A DNA stretch of 64,000 nucleotides from Actinomycetota bacterium (GTDB lineage: Bacteria > Actinomycetota > Thermoleophilia > Gaiellales > F1-60-MAGs149). Below are positions 18,979-28,647 of this stretch, one piece after another. The stretch covers positions 124,001 to 188,000 of the forward strand of contig JAPLCF010000029.1 of the NCBI GenBank assembly GCA_026392355.1, in the 5' to 3' direction. Made by a program: the position numbers and the translations under genes. The notes below the pieces were generated by a model. It ran no database searches, was not told the origin of the DNA, and saw nothing but the letters and a program-made list of their open reading frames with translations. Positions within the stretch are counted from its first letter, which is position 1. Every line of letters starts with the position of its first letter.

Positions 18979-19604
18979 TCGGGTACCGGCGACGCGAGGA
19001 TATGCTCGCGCGTGAGACGCTCGGCCAGCTCGGGGTCGCCCGCGGCGATCGCATCAAGGATCGCCTGGTGCGGCTCGGCGTAGCTCTTGGCGGCGTCTGC
19101 GTCGGCGGTCTGCGCGTCGAAGATAACTGTGCCCACCGCCTGCACCCAGAGCGTCTCGGCGAAGCGATCAAGATGCGGATTGCCCGCCGAGTGCACGAGC
19201 GCCAGGTGAAAGGAGCGATTGGCGGCGAACCCGCGATCGCCACCAGCACGCTGCTCGGCGATCGCCAAAGCCATCGCCTTGAGCGCATCGCGATTGCGCG
19301 CCTCGGCACCCAAGCGGGCTGCGGCAGGCTCGAGGGCGAGCCGCGCCTCCCAGAAGCGCACTTGCGCCTCGCGGCTGAGCGCGGTCACGACGGCGCCACG
19401 GTTTGGCTCGAGCTCGACGAGGCCGTCGGCGGCGAGGAGGCGCATCGCCTCGCGCAGCGGCGTGCGGGAGATGCCGAGTTCCTCGGCAAGTGTCTCCTGC
19501 CGCAGGCGCGTGCCAGGCGGCAGCTCACCCGTACGGATGCGCTCACGCAGGATCTCGCAGGTCTGCTCGACCATGCTGGGCGCAACGACGCGAGACTTCG
19601 GCAT
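18975..19604 (-). CDS. GntR-family (FCD) transcriptional regulator
   Basis: LRERIRTGELPPGTRLRQETLAEELGISRTPLREAMRLLAADGLVELEPNRGAVV wHTH followed by a helical FCD domain. Confidence 0.95.
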   Translation of the reverse strand: MPKSRVVAPSMVEQTCEILRERIRTGELPPGTRLRQETLAEELGISRTPLREAMRLLAADGLVELEPNRGAVVTALSREAQVRFWEARLALEPAAARLGAEARNRDALKAMALAIAEQRAGGDRGFAANRSFHLALVHSAGNPHLDRFAETLWVQAVGTVIFDAQTADADAAKSYAEPHQAILDAIAAGDPELAERLTREHILASPVPD

Positions 19605-19626
19605 AAGGAGAGGCTACCGGGTTGCG

Positions 19627-20268
19627 CTACGGCTGCAGGCGCACGCGGTCCCAGCGCACGCCATCGCGCTCGTACCGAAGCCGATCGTGCATGCGACCCA
19701 TTCGACCCTGCCAGAACTCCATCGCCTCCGGCGCGATGCGGTAGCCACCCCACCACGGCGGTACCGGCACGTCCTCACCGGGATACTTCGCATCGGCCTC
19801 AGCGAAGCGCTGCTCGAGTGCGGCGCGGTCGGCCACCGCCTCGCTCTGGTTCGACGCCCAGGCGCCGATGCGGCTCTGGCGCGGACGTGTGGCGAAGTAC
19901 GCCGCCGTGTCCTCGTCGCTGGTTTCTGTAACGGTGCCCTCGATGCGGACCTGCCGCTCGAGCGGCTCCCACCAGAACACGAGGGACGCGAAGGGGTTGG
20001 CGGCCAGCTCGCGCCCCTTGCGACCGGCGCGGTTGGTGTAGAAGACGAACGAGCCGTCGTCCTCCACCTCTTTCAGCAGCACCATGCGCGCGGCGGGGCG
20101 CCCCCGCTCGTCGACGGTGGCGAGCGTCATCGCGTTCGGCTCGAGGATCGCTCCCGATCCGCGCGCCGTGCCAATCCACGCCATGAAGAGTTCGATCGGA
20201 TTCTGCCCAGCCGCGGTCTCGGCGAGCTCGCCGTTGCGGTAGGCGACACGCATCTCATGAAAGGCCAT
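19627..20268 (-). CDS. pdxH: pyridoxamine 5'-phosphate oxidase
   Basis: EPNAMTLATVDERGRPAARMVLLKEVEDDGSFVFYTNRAGRKGRELAANPFASLVFWWEPLERQVRIEGTV...WGGYRIAPEAMEFWQGRMGRMHDRLRYER...W...RLQP. Confidence 0.96.
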   Translation of the reverse strand: MAFHEMRVAYRNGELAETAAGQNPIELFMAWIGTARGSGAILEPNAMTLATVDERGRPAARMVLLKEVEDDGSFVFYTNRAGRKGRELAANPFASLVFWWEPLERQVRIEGTVTETSDEDTAAYFATRPRQSRIGAWASNQSEAVADRAALEQRFAEADAKYPGEDVPVPPWWGGYRIAPEAMEFWQGRMGRMHDRLRYERDGVRWDRVRLQP

Positions 20269-21100
20269 TGGTGTCTCCTTCGGCGCGGGAACGCTCTTCC
20301 ACCAAGTTTATGACCCGCAGAGCCGATTCTTCGACGGCCAGGTTCGAGACGTCGATCACCGGGCAGCCAAGCTTGCGAAAGATGCTCGTGCACTCGTCGA
20401 GCTCGTCCAGGATCTTGGCGAGGTCGGCGTAGTTGTCACGGGCGCGGCCGCCCATCGCGCGGAGGCGGCGACCGCGGATGCGCTGCAGTCGCTCGGGGTC
20501 GATCGTGAGACCGACGATCTTCGAACGGTCGACGCGAAACAGCTGCGCGGGAGGCTCAACGCCAGGCACGAGCGGCGTATTTGCCGTCTTGTACCCGAGG
20601 TAGCCGAGGTACATCGACAGCGGCGTCTTGCCGGTGCGCGAAACGCCAACGATGACAATGTCCGCCTCGTCGAGCCCCTCGCCGGAGAGCCCATCGTCGT
20701 GCTTGACGGCAAACTCCATGGCCGCGACGCGCTTGAAGTAGTCCATCTCGAGCGCCACCGGACGCCCCGGCACGAGCTCGGCCTCATCGCCAGAGGCGAG
20801 CTGCAGTGCCTCGAGCGGCGCGCCGAGCAGGTCGCAGCCGGGCAAGCCGTGCTGCTCGCAGAGCTCCGTCGCCTGCCGACGCAGGTCGCGATCAATCAGC
20901 GTGAAGAACACCGTGGTGCGAGCCTGGCCGCTGAGCTTGGTGAAGACGGACTGCAGGCCAGTCACCGTCGTGACGCGCGGATGGCGCACGATGCTGACGG
21001 GCGAGGATGAGAACTGGGCCTGCGCGGCACGAGCCACGCGCGACGCCGTGTCGCCCGTGGAGTCCGAGATGATGTGGATCTCGACGGGTGCGGTACTCAT
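20255..21100 (-). CDS. PPDK/PEP synthase regulatory protein (kinase/pyrophosphorylase, DUF299)
   Basis: IHIISDSTGDTASRVARAAQAQF...DIVIVGVSRTGKTPLSMYLGYLGYKTANTPLVPGV. Confidence 0.95.
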   Translation of the reverse strand: MSTAPVEIHIISDSTGDTASRVARAAQAQFSSSPVSIVRHPRVTTVTGLQSVFTKLSGQARTTVFFTLIDRDLRRQATELCEQHGLPGCDLLGAPLEALQLASGDEAELVPGRPVALEMDYFKRVAAMEFAVKHDDGLSGEGLDEADIVIVGVSRTGKTPLSMYLGYLGYKTANTPLVPGVEPPAQLFRVDRSKIVGLTIDPERLQRIRGRRLRAMGGRARDNYADLAKILDELDECTSIFRKLGCPVIDVSNLAVEESALRVINLVEERSRAEGDTNGLS

Positions 21101-23157
21101 CGCTGGAGCTGGGTCAGGTCTCCGACGGGGGCGAACGCAGCGAGCGCCTCACGCAGGAGACGCACGCGGTTGGCGCGCACCGCGGGATCCTCGGCGAGCA
21201 CCATCACCCCGTCGAAGAGTGCGTCGACGGCGGGCGCGAGCTCGGCGGCGATCCGCAGCGCGGCGGCCGGGTCTTGCTCCGCAGCGATGCGCGGTCCGAT
21301 AGTGGCAATCGCCTCGGCGAGCGCCGTCTCGGCCGCCTCCTGAAACAGCGAAGCGTTGAGCGTGTCGGCGGCCTGCTCCTTCTCGCTGATGCGGCTGCAG
21401 CGTGTGACAGCACCGTGTGCGGCGGCAAGCTCGGGGGCCTCAGCAGCCGCGTGCAAGGCGCGGGCGACAGCGGCATGACGCGCCGGGTCGACACTGCCTG
21501 CACCACGCGCAGCGCGCTGGACATCGACCGGCACACCGCCGTCACCGAGCGCCTGATCGACACGATCGAGGATGAACGGCACGACGATCTCTTGCGTCGC
21601 CTCGAGGTCGAGCTCAAGGTCGGCGCTCTGGCCGACCAGCAGCGCGTGCGCCTGAGCCACGAGGCGCGGTAGATCAAGCGTGAGGCCATACCGCGCTTGG
21701 ATCTCGACGATGCCGGCGGCGGCACGGCGCAGCGCGTAGGGATCGCGCGAGCCGGTCGGGCGCTCACCGATAGCCACGACGCCGACGAGCTGGTCGAAGC
21801 GGTCGGCCAGCGCCAGCAGGGCACCAGGCACGGTCTCGGGCAGCGGACGCCCGGCGCCATCCGGTTGGTACTGCTCGCGGATAGCGATGGCAACGCCCTC
21901 CGGCTTGCCAGCGGCACGGGCGTACTCCATACCGGTCTCGCCCTGCAGCTCCGCGAACTCGCCAACCAGCGTCGAGGCAAGATCTGCTTTGGCAAGGCGC
22001 GCAGCCTCGACGGCATGCGCGCGATCATCGCCCGCGATCCCGGAGTCGTCGGCCAGCACCTCGACGAGCGCCATCAGGCGCGCCGTGCGATCGGCAAGCG
22101 TGCCGAGGCGCTGGTGGAAGGTGATGCGTCCAAGTTCCTCGGCCATCGCCTCGATACCGCGGGCGCGATCCTTCTCGAGCGAGAAGACGGCGTCGTCAAG
22201 ACGACCTGCAAGCACGCGCTCGTTGCCCGCACGGACCGTGGCGTCGGCGTCGGGGTGCGAGTTGACGACGGTCAGGAAGGCGGGCCGCAACGTGCCCGTG
22301 GTACCCCGCAGCGGCAGGTAGCGCTGGTGCGACTGCATGGCGGTGATCAGCACGCGCTCCGGCAGCGCTAGGTGGCGCTCGCTGATCGAACCGTTGAGCA
22401 CGCGCGGCCACTCGACGAGATACACAACCTCGTTGAGCACGTTGGCGGGGTCCTCCCAGGTCGCGTCGTACGCGTTGGCGCTCGACAGGAGCAGCGCCTC
22501 GATCACCTCGCGGCGGTCTGCGGTGCGAACGCCGACACCGGCGCCACCGAGATCGATGGCCCAGTCATCGACGCTGGTCACTTCGAACTCGGGCCGGAGC
22601 AGCCGATGGCCGCGCGTGATGCGCCCGCTCTGCACGCCCTGCACTTCGGCGGGCAGCACCGTGTCGCCGTGCATCACGATCAGCGTGCGAATCGGCCGCG
22701 AGAAGCGCAGCGTGCCGGTGCCCCAGCGCATGTTCTTCGGCATCTGGAGGCCTTCGATCAGACCATCGACGAGCGCCTGCGCATGGGCGGCGAGCGGCTC
22801 GGCCGGCGACGTGACCGTGGCGGTGAGCAACTCATCACGTACCTCGAGTTGATCGGGCGTCAGGCCGTGCTTGCGGGCGAAACCCTCGGCGGCTTTGGTC
22901 CAGGCACCGCTCTCGTCCTTGGCCGCCTTCTCGGGCGGACCGGTGTGCGTCAGCGTCTCGGCGGGTGCCTCGGCCGGCACACCCTCGGCGATCACGGCAA
23001 TGCGGCGCGGAGTGACGAACGTCTCGACCGACGTGGGCGCCAGCCGGCGGTCCGTCAGCAGCTTCTCGATCGTGGGGCCGGCCTCGCGCTCGGCGACACG
23101 GCAGGCGTTCGCCGGCAGCTCCTCGCAGCCGAGCTCGATCAGCAGCGACTGGGTCAC
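21097..23157 (-). CDS. glyS: glycyl-tRNA synthetase beta subunit
   Basis: [18 protein letters not shown]...[15 protein letters not shown]...[17 protein letters not shown]...[15 protein letters not shown]...[12 protein letters not shown]. Confidence 0.97.
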   Translation of the reverse strand: MTQSLLIELGCEELPANACRVAEREAGPTIEKLLTDRRLAPTSVETFVTPRRIAVIAEGVPAEAPAETLTHTGPPEKAAKDESGAWTKAAEGFARKHGLTPDQLEVRDELLTATVTSPAEPLAAHAQALVDGLIEGLQMPKNMRWGTGTLRFSRPIRTLIVMHGDTVLPAEVQGVQSGRITRGHRLLRPEFEVTSVDDWAIDLGGAGVGVRTADRREVIEALLLSSANAYDATWEDPANVLNEVVYLVEWPRVLNGSISERHLALPERVLITAMQSHQRYLPLRGTTGTLRPAFLTVVNSHPDADATVRAGNERVLAGRLDDAVFSLEKDRARGIEAMAEELGRITFHQRLGTLADRTARLMALVEVLADDSGIAGDDRAHAVEAARLAKADLASTLVGEFAELQGETGMEYARAAGKPEGVAIAIREQYQPDGAGRPLPETVPGALLALADRFDQLVGVVAIGERPTGSRDPYALRRAAAGIVEIQARYGLTLDLPRLVAQAHALLVGQSADLELDLEATQEIVVPFILDRVDQALGDGGVPVDVQRAARGAGSVDPARHAAVARALHAAAEAPELAAAHGAVTRCSRISEKEQAADTLNASLFQEAAETALAEAIATIGPRIAAEQDPAAALRIAAELAPAVDALFDGVMVLAEDPAVRANRVRLLREALAAFAPVGDLTQLQR

Positions 23158-24020
23158 GACAACTCGATCCCCAGGTAGGCGTGCGAGACGGCGCGCGCCA
23201 GCGCGCGGACACGGCCGATGTAGGCGACACGCTCCGTCACCGAGATCGCACCGCGGGCATCAAGCTGGTTGAAGGCGTGTGAGCACTTGAGGACCTGGTC
23301 GTACGCGGGCACAGACAACCCGGCCTCGAGACAGCGGCCGCACTCGGCCTCGTGATGATCGAACGCCCGCACGAGCCCATCGACGTCGGCAACTTCGAAG
23401 TTGTAGGCGCTCCACTCGCGCTCACCGCGGGCATGCACATCGGCGTACGTGATGCCGGGCGCCCATTGCAGCTCCCAACAGGAGTCAACGCCCTGCAGGT
23501 ACATCGCCAGACGCTCGAGGCCGTAGGTGATCTCGACCGAAATGGGATCGCAATCGATGCCGCCAGCCTGCTGGAAGTACGTGAACTGCGTGACCTCCAT
23601 GCCGTCGAGCCAGACCTCCCAGCCCGTACCCCATGCGCCCAGCGTTGGCGCCTCCCAGTTGTCCTCGACGAACCGAATGTCGTGCGCCGCGGCGTCGATA
23701 CCGATCGCGGCCAGCGAGCGCAGATACGACTCCTGGATGTCGGCCGGCGACGGCTTGATCAGCACCTGAAACTGGTAGTAGTGCTGCAGACGGTACGGAT
23801 TCTCCGCGTAGCGGCCGTCGGTGGGGCGAATGCTGGGCTCAACGTATGCCGTCGACCACGGCTCGGGGCCGAGGCAGCGCAGGATCGTGGCCGGATTCAT
23901 CGTGCCCGCGCCAACCTCCGTGTGGTACGGCTGCACGATCGCACAGCCCTCTGCCGCCCAGAACGCCTGCAGGCGCAGGATCAGATCCTGAAAGGTCTTG
24001 GCTGCCAGATCGGTCGACAC
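23154..24020 (-). CDS. glyQ: glycyl-tRNA synthetase alpha subunit
   Basis: GTG start; [78 protein letters not shown]. Confidence 0.97.
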   Translation of the reverse strand: MSTDLAAKTFQDLILRLQAFWAAEGCAIVQPYHTEVGAGTMNPATILRCLGPEPWSTAYVEPSIRPTDGRYAENPYRLQHYYQFQVLIKPSPADIQESYLRSLAAIGIDAAAHDIRFVEDNWEAPTLGAWGTGWEVWLDGMEVTQFTYFQQAGGIDCDPISVEITYGLERLAMYLQGVDSCWELQWAPGITYADVHARGEREWSAYNFEVADVDGLVRAFDHHEAECGRCLEAGLSVPAYDQVLKCSHAFNQLDARGAISVTERVAYIGRVRALARAVSHAYLGIELS

Positions 24021-24084
24021 ATTTGGAAGGCTACCGATTCCCTCCCTCCGGACGCCCCGCCGGAACCAGGGATACCCTGAGGCG

Positions 24085-25182
24085 ATGCGCACCGCACGTC
24101 TGCTCCTCCCCATCCTGGTGCTCGGCCTCCTCGCCGCGCTCGTGCCTGCTGCCAGCGCTCTGTCGCTGTCGACGACTGCCACCACCATCAAGAACCCCAC
24201 CGTGCTGACGTTTCGTCCCGGCAACCTCAACCCCGTCATTGCGCAGCGCAACGGCCTGGTTGTGTCGGTCGTCAAGGGCAAGGTGCGCAAGCTCGCCGAC
24301 CTGACCGACCGCGTTGGCCAGTCCGGTGCCGAACGCGGCCTGCTCGGTCTGGCGTATAGCCCGGCCTACAAGGACAACGGGTTCGTGTTCGTCGCGTACA
24401 CCGATGCCGTCGGCGACACGCAGATCGTCCGCTTTAAGAAGGGGCGTTACGACCACTTCTTGAAGGGCTCCGCAACGGTGCTCTGGTCGATTCGCCAGCC
24501 ATACGCCAACCACAACGGCGGCCAGTTGGCGTTCGGTCCCGATGGCTTCCTTTACGTCGGCATGGGCGATGGTGGTGCGGGCGGCGATCCAGGCAATCGC
24601 GCCCAAAACCCCTTCACCCTGCTCGGCAAAGTGCTGCGCGTCGACGTCAATACACCCGAGCCGTATGCGATTCCCTCCTCGAATCCGTTTGCCGATGGTG
24701 TCGCCGGCGCTCCCAGCGTGTGGGCGATGGGGGTGCGCAATCCGCACTTCTCGTTCGATGCGCGCACCGGGAGCCTCTGGCTCGTTGACTCCAGCCAGGG
24801 CAGCAACCAGGAGGTCGACTGGGTGGCAAACCCTGCGCCGGTGCTGCCGAACTTCGGCTGGAGCGCCTTTGACGGGACGGCCAAGTACAAGCCGCAGCCA
24901 ACACCGGGGACGCTGATCGCGCCCGTCTCGACCTATGGCGCGGCCTTTGGGTGTGCACCCGTTGCCGGCAACGTCTATCGCGGCAAGACGATCCGCAAGC
25001 TACGCAACATGTACGTCTTTGGCGATGCCTGCAGCGGCCGTGTCTTCTCGATCCTGCGCAAGGACCCCAAGCTCGTTGACACGGGGCTCCGGGTGCCGAA
25101 GCTGGCCGCGATCGGCCAGGACGGCAATGGCGAACTCTGGCTGATCAGCCAGAAGGGCGCCCTCTCGATGATCATCCCCTAG
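24085..25182 (+). CDS. secreted PQQ-dependent glucose/sorbosone dehydrogenase-like beta-propeller protein
   Basis: Signal peptide then [25 protein letters not shown]...[33 protein letters not shown]...[10 protein letters not shown]. Confidence 0.9.
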   Translation: MRTARLLLPILVLGLLAALVPAASALSLSTTATTIKNPTVLTFRPGNLNPVIAQRNGLVVSVVKGKVRKLADLTDRVGQSGAERGLLGLAYSPAYKDNGFVFVAYTDAVGDTQIVRFKKGRYDHFLKGSATVLWSIRQPYANHNGGQLAFGPDGFLYVGMGDGGAGGDPGNRAQNPFTLLGKVLRVDVNTPEPYAIPSSNPFADGVAGAPSVWAMGVRNPHFSFDARTGSLWLVDSSQGSNQEVDWVANPAPVLPNFGWSAFDGTAKYKPQPTPGTLIAPVSTYGAAFGCAPVAGNVYRGKTIRKLRNMYVFGDACSGRVFSILRKDPKLVDTGLRVPKLAAIGQDGNGELWLISQKGALSMIIP

Positions 25183-25903
25183 GCGACTGGGCGAGCAGGG
25201 AGAGGCGGACGCCGCCATGCTCCTCGGCCGTGGCGCGGCAGAGCCGAGCGATCGCCGTTCGCTGCCCCGCCGGCAGCGTGAGCAGCGCACCGAGCGGCTC
25301 GCTGATCAGACGGGCCGCCGCGGTGGCCGATGCCTGGTCGAGCGGCATGCCGCTGCCGCAGGCGCCGCAGAACGCGCAGCCGGCGGCCGCGTCGTAGACC
25401 TCGACCGCACCACCGCACCCGACGCACGCGGCGACCTCTGGACGCCAGCCGGCCAGCGCCAACAACTTGAGCACGAACGCGAGGGTGAGTACCTCGGCCC
25501 CCGCCCGCAGGTCGTCACCAAGCGGCTCGGTCATCGCCACGAGGTAGCGCGCAAGCCCGTCAAACAGCCGCTGGTCGGGCTCGGGCTCGGGAAACAGGCG
25601 CACGATCGCCTCGATCCCACCCGTCGCGGCCAGCACGCGAACCGGGTCGCGCCGCAGATCGTCGCCCGACCACAAGACGTGTGCGCCCGTGATCGTCGAA
25701 AGGTCGCCCTTACCCGGCTGGATCATCGCCTCGATCCGCGTCATCGGTTCGAGGCGCGCGCCCATCTTCGCCGTCGTCTTGCGCGCGCCCTTGGCGATCA
25801 CGTTGACGCGCCCCGCGGGGGTCAGCAGGTGCACCACGCGGTCGGCCTCGCCCGTGCGAAAGCTCCGCAAGACGATCGCCTCGGCCGCGTAGGCGGTGGC
25901 CAC
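25172..25903 (-). CDS. recO: DNA repair protein RecO
   Basis: YAAEAIVLRSFRTGEADRVVHLLTPAGRVNVIAKGARKTTAKMGARLEPMTR...CVGCGGAVEVYDAAAGCAFCGAC. Confidence 0.93.
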   Translation of the reverse strand: MATAYAAEAIVLRSFRTGEADRVVHLLTPAGRVNVIAKGARKTTAKMGARLEPMTRIEAMIQPGKGDLSTITGAHVLWSGDDLRRDPVRVLAATGGIEAIVRLFPEPEPDQRLFDGLARYLVAMTEPLGDDLRAGAEVLTLAFVLKLLALAGWRPEVAACVGCGGAVEVYDAAAGCAFCGACGSGMPLDQASATAAARLISEPLGALLTLPAGQRTAIARLCRATAEEHGGVRLSLLAQSPRG

Positions 25904-25909
25904 CCGGAA

Positions 25910-26164
25910 CTAGTCCTGAACGAGCGGCAGCAGCTCGCCGGCGCGATCCAGCGCGGCGATGTCGTCGTACCCGCCGACAGGAGTGCCGTCGATGATGATC
26001 TGCGGGATCGTCATGCGGCCCGTCATCTCCACCAGCTTCTCGCGGAAGCCGGGAATGCGATCGACATTGGTCTCCTCGTACTCGATCCCGCGGGAGTCGA
26101 GCAGCGCCTTCGCGCGCATGCAGAAGGGACACCAGTCAGCGGAATAGAACTCAACCTTTTTCAC
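25910..26164 (-). CDS. glutaredoxin
   Basis: VKKVEFYSADWCPFCMRAKALLDSRGIEYEETNVD...MTIPQIIIDGTPVGGYDDIAALDRAGEL (GTG start). Confidence 0.93.
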   Translation of the reverse strand: MKKVEFYSADWCPFCMRAKALLDSRGIEYEETNVDRIPGFREKLVEMTGRMTIPQIIIDGTPVGGYDDIAALDRAGELLPLVQD

Positions 26165-27030
26165 ACTTGCTCCAACGTGGACGAGGGGCGCCGCATTCCC
26201 CGGGGACGTCGCGGCTTGGGCTGACAGACCGGGCATACGTGCGTGCCCCGGCCAGCGCAGCGGGTCTTGATGATCTCCGTGCCGCACTCTACGCACGGCT
26301 CGCCATCGCGGCCGTAGACACGGAAGCGCTCCTGCATCGAGCCGTAGCCACCATCCGGCGAGCGGAAGTCGCGGATCGACGAGCCCTGCGCGCGAATGCC
26401 GTCCTCGAGGGCGGTGCGCACGGTCTCCGCAAGGCGATCGCACTGGGCGCGTGTCAGGCGCCCGGCGGGACGCTCGGGATGGATGCAAGCGGCGTTGAGG
26501 GCCTCGTCGGCGTAGATGTTGCCGATACCCGCCACCAGCCGCTGGTCGAGCAGCAAGGCTTTGACCGGTGCCTGTCGGCCCTTGAACGCGCTCTGCAAGA
26601 CGGCACCGTCGAAGTCGGCGTCGATCGGCTCAGGGCCAAGCCGGGCGGCCAGATAGACAGCGGCGTCTTCATCAGCGAGGAGGTCCCAGGTACCGAAGCG
26701 CCGGGCGTCGGCGTAGACGACTGCCGTGCCGTCGGCGAGGGTGATCACCGCGCGGGCATGCGGCGGCTCATCGCCGGGCGGTACCAGCCAGTTGCCGGTC
26801 ATGCGCAAGTGCGAGATCAGCGTCTCGCCGCCGTCGAGGCGCAGCAGGAGATACTTGCCGCGCCGATCGAGCGTCACGAGCGTGCGGCCTGCCAGGCGCT
26901 GCTCGACGCGACGTGCATCGTCACGGCCGACGAGCCTGGCGTCGCGGATCTCGACGCTGCGAATCGTCTTGCCTTCTACGTGTGGCAGCAGCCGACGGCG
27001 GACGGTCTCGACCTCGGGCAGCTCGGGCAT
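26161..27030 (-). CDS. mutM: formamidopyrimidine-DNA glycosylase
   Basis: MPELPEVETVRRRLLPHVEGKTI...LLLDQRLVAGIGNIYADEAL...VYGRDGEPCVECGTEIIKTRCAGRGTHVCPVCQP. Confidence 0.98.
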   Translation of the reverse strand: MPELPEVETVRRRLLPHVEGKTIRSVEIRDARLVGRDDARRVEQRLAGRTLVTLDRRGKYLLLRLDGGETLISHLRMTGNWLVPPGDEPPHARAVITLADGTAVVYADARRFGTWDLLADEDAAVYLAARLGPEPIDADFDGAVLQSAFKGRQAPVKALLLDQRLVAGIGNIYADEALNAACIHPERPAGRLTRAQCDRLAETVRTALEDGIRAQGSSIRDFRSPDGGYGSMQERFRVYGRDGEPCVECGTEIIKTRCAGRGTHVCPVCQPKPRRPRGMRRPSSTLEQV

Positions 27031-27053
27031 GCCCCCAGCCTAGCCGGGCGCGT

Positions 27054-27326
27054 CTACGGGCCGGGCTTGGCGACACTGATCGCCGCGCGGATCTGCGGGA
27101 CGAGGTCCTCGATCCCGTACTCCGCGGCGACGGCGTCGAGGTCGAACTGCTCCTGATCGAGCACCTCGATACCGAGCACGCGATCATCGGCGTCGAGGTC
27201 GATCACGGCAACCGTCGGCTCCACTACATCGCAGATGTCCCATTCACCCTCGGCGATATTGATCATCAGGATTCCGCCTTCGGGCACGGTGTACGCAGTG
27301 ATCGTCATGGTTCGATCGTACTTCAT
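27054..27326 (-). CDS. DUF2283-like small protein
   Basis: MKYDRTMTITAYTVPEGGILMINIAEGEWDICDVVEPTVAVIDLDADDRVLGIEVLD; start overlaps the upstream small ORF's stop (ATGA). Confidence 0.6.
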   Translation of the reverse strand: MKYDRTMTITAYTVPEGGILMINIAEGEWDICDVVEPTVAVIDLDADDRVLGIEVLDQEQFDLDAVAAEYGIEDLVPQIRAAISVAKPGP

Positions 27327-27583
27327 GCCCTGCTCGTCTTTCTGTTCCGGGGAGCGAACTTCCACCACATGGTGATGACGACGTATCCCTCGCTGTCCTC
27401 ACGCCAGACGACGAAGAGCACACGACGTCCGAAACGACGTCTGCTCATGAATCGCTCGTTCCAGCATCCCGCGTCGAGTACGTCTTCCCGCTCGGGTTCC
27501 GCGAGCACCAGTAGGACGGCTTCTGCCGGCACACGACGACCTCGCTGACGAAACCATGCGTGGAAGCGGTACGTCGGAGCCAT
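27323..27583 (-). CDS. small DUF4258/BrnT-like protein, translationally coupled to the DUF2283 ORF
   Basis: YRFHAWFRQRGRRVPAEAVLLVLAEPEREDVLDAGCWNERFMSRRRFGRRVLFVVWREDSEGYVVITMWW; toxin-like small fold is only weakly recognisable. Confidence 0.5.
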   Translation of the reverse strand: MAPTYRFHAWFRQRGRRVPAEAVLLVLAEPEREDVLDAGCWNERFMSRRRFGRRVLFVVWREDSEGYVVITMWWKFAPRNRKTSRA

Positions 27584-27665
27584 TGCTCCAGACTCCCATC
27601 AACGCACGCCGCGTTACGCGCCCACAACCTCGCAGGTCTGTGTCAGAGTCGCGCTGGACTCGCGC

Positions 27666-28556
27666 CTACGCCGCCCGGGCACGCGGATGCGCGGACAGGA
27701 ACGTCTCGCGCAGGTGCGTGCCTGCGACGTGCGTGTAGATCGCCGTCGTCGCGATGCGCTGGTGCCCGAGCAGCTCCTGCACGGTGCGCAGGTCGCAGCC
27801 GCCCTCTACGAGATGCGTGGCGAAGGCGTGACGCAAAGCGTGCGGTCCCACCCATTCGGGCAGGCCGAGCGGCTCGGCGTGGCGACGGACGATCAAGAAG
27901 ACACCGCGGCGCGTCAGGCGCCCGCCGCGATTGTTGACGAGCAACGCATCGGGGTCCTGCCGCGCACCGAGGTGCGTCCGGCTGCGAGCGAGGTAGCGCT
28001 CGACGGCGCGCACGGCCTGGCCGCCACACGGCACGACGCGCTCGCGGCCGCCCTTGCCCAGCACGCGCACGAGCCCGAGCTCGGTGTCGAGATCACCAGG
28101 GCGCAGGCCACAGAGCTCAGAGACGCGGAGCCCCGCGCCGTAGAGCAGCTCGAGCACGGCACGATCACGGAGCCCTAGCGGTGTGGCATCGGGATGCTCG
28201 ACAAGCAGGATCGTCTGTTCCGAGGAGAGCGCGTGTGGCGGGGCCTGCGGCGCCTTCGGCAGTGGCACGTCGCGCACCCCCGCCGTCCGCGCGCCCTCAC
28301 GAGTGCGGTGGCGCAGCAGCGACCGTGCCGCCGCCAACCGCCGGCGTACGGTGGCGGGCGCTAGGCCGCGCTCGCGCAGTTCCAGTGAGAACGGCTCGAG
28401 ATCCTGGCCGGTAACGGCATCAAGGTCGAGACCGCGACCGGTCAAATACGCCTGGAGATCGGCGAGATCGGTGCGATAGGCCGTGATGGTATGCGGCGAC
28501 GCGTCGCGCTCCAGCTGCAGCGACGTGAGGAAGTCCGTAATCCGCGGATCCTGCAT
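27666..28556 (-). CDS. xerD: tyrosine recombinase XerD/XerC
   Basis: FLTSLQLERDASPHTITAYRTDLADLQAYL...LYGAGLRVSELCGLRPGDLD...GPHALRHAFATHLVEGGCDLRTVQELLGHQRIATTAIYTHV. Confidence 0.93.
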   Translation of the reverse strand: MQDPRITDFLTSLQLERDASPHTITAYRTDLADLQAYLTGRGLDLDAVTGQDLEPFSLELRERGLAPATVRRRLAAARSLLRHRTREGARTAGVRDVPLPKAPQAPPHALSSEQTILLVEHPDATPLGLRDRAVLELLYGAGLRVSELCGLRPGDLDTELGLVRVLGKGGRERVVPCGGQAVRAVERYLARSRTHLGARQDPDALLVNNRGGRLTRRGVFLIVRRHAEPLGLPEWVGPHALRHAFATHLVEGGCDLRTVQELLGHQRIATTAIYTHVAGTHLRETFLSAHPRARAA

Positions 28557-28576
28557 AACGGGGAAGTTCGCTCCCC

Positions 28577-28637
28577 CACCCCGCGTCCCTCCGCGGGGTG
28601 CGATCAGGTTCCTCATGGGGTCAGACCCCGTGAGGAA
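28577..28637. repeat. double-hairpin intergenic element with GGGGTCAGACCCC core
   Basis: CACCCCGCG/CGCGGGGTG (28577-28585/28592-28600) and TTCCTCATGGGG-TCAGA-CCCCGTGAGGAA (28609-28637). Confidence 0.8.
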
Positions 28638-28647
28638 GTTGAAGGCG

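Noticed and set aside
27666-28556. XerD-type recombinase as integrase of a genomic island
   Set aside because: No attachment-site repeats, tRNA or phage/plasmid genes nearby; sequence and housekeeping context fit chromosomal XerD/XerC.
28554-28640. TPP riboswitch on the minus strand (exact GAACCTGATC followed by a hairpin)
   Set aside because: Only the 10-mer matches. The CUGAGA box, the P2/P3 arm and the GCGNAGGGA segment are missing, and the neighbours (ald, xerD) are not thiamine genes; the 10-mer lies inside the palindromic element.
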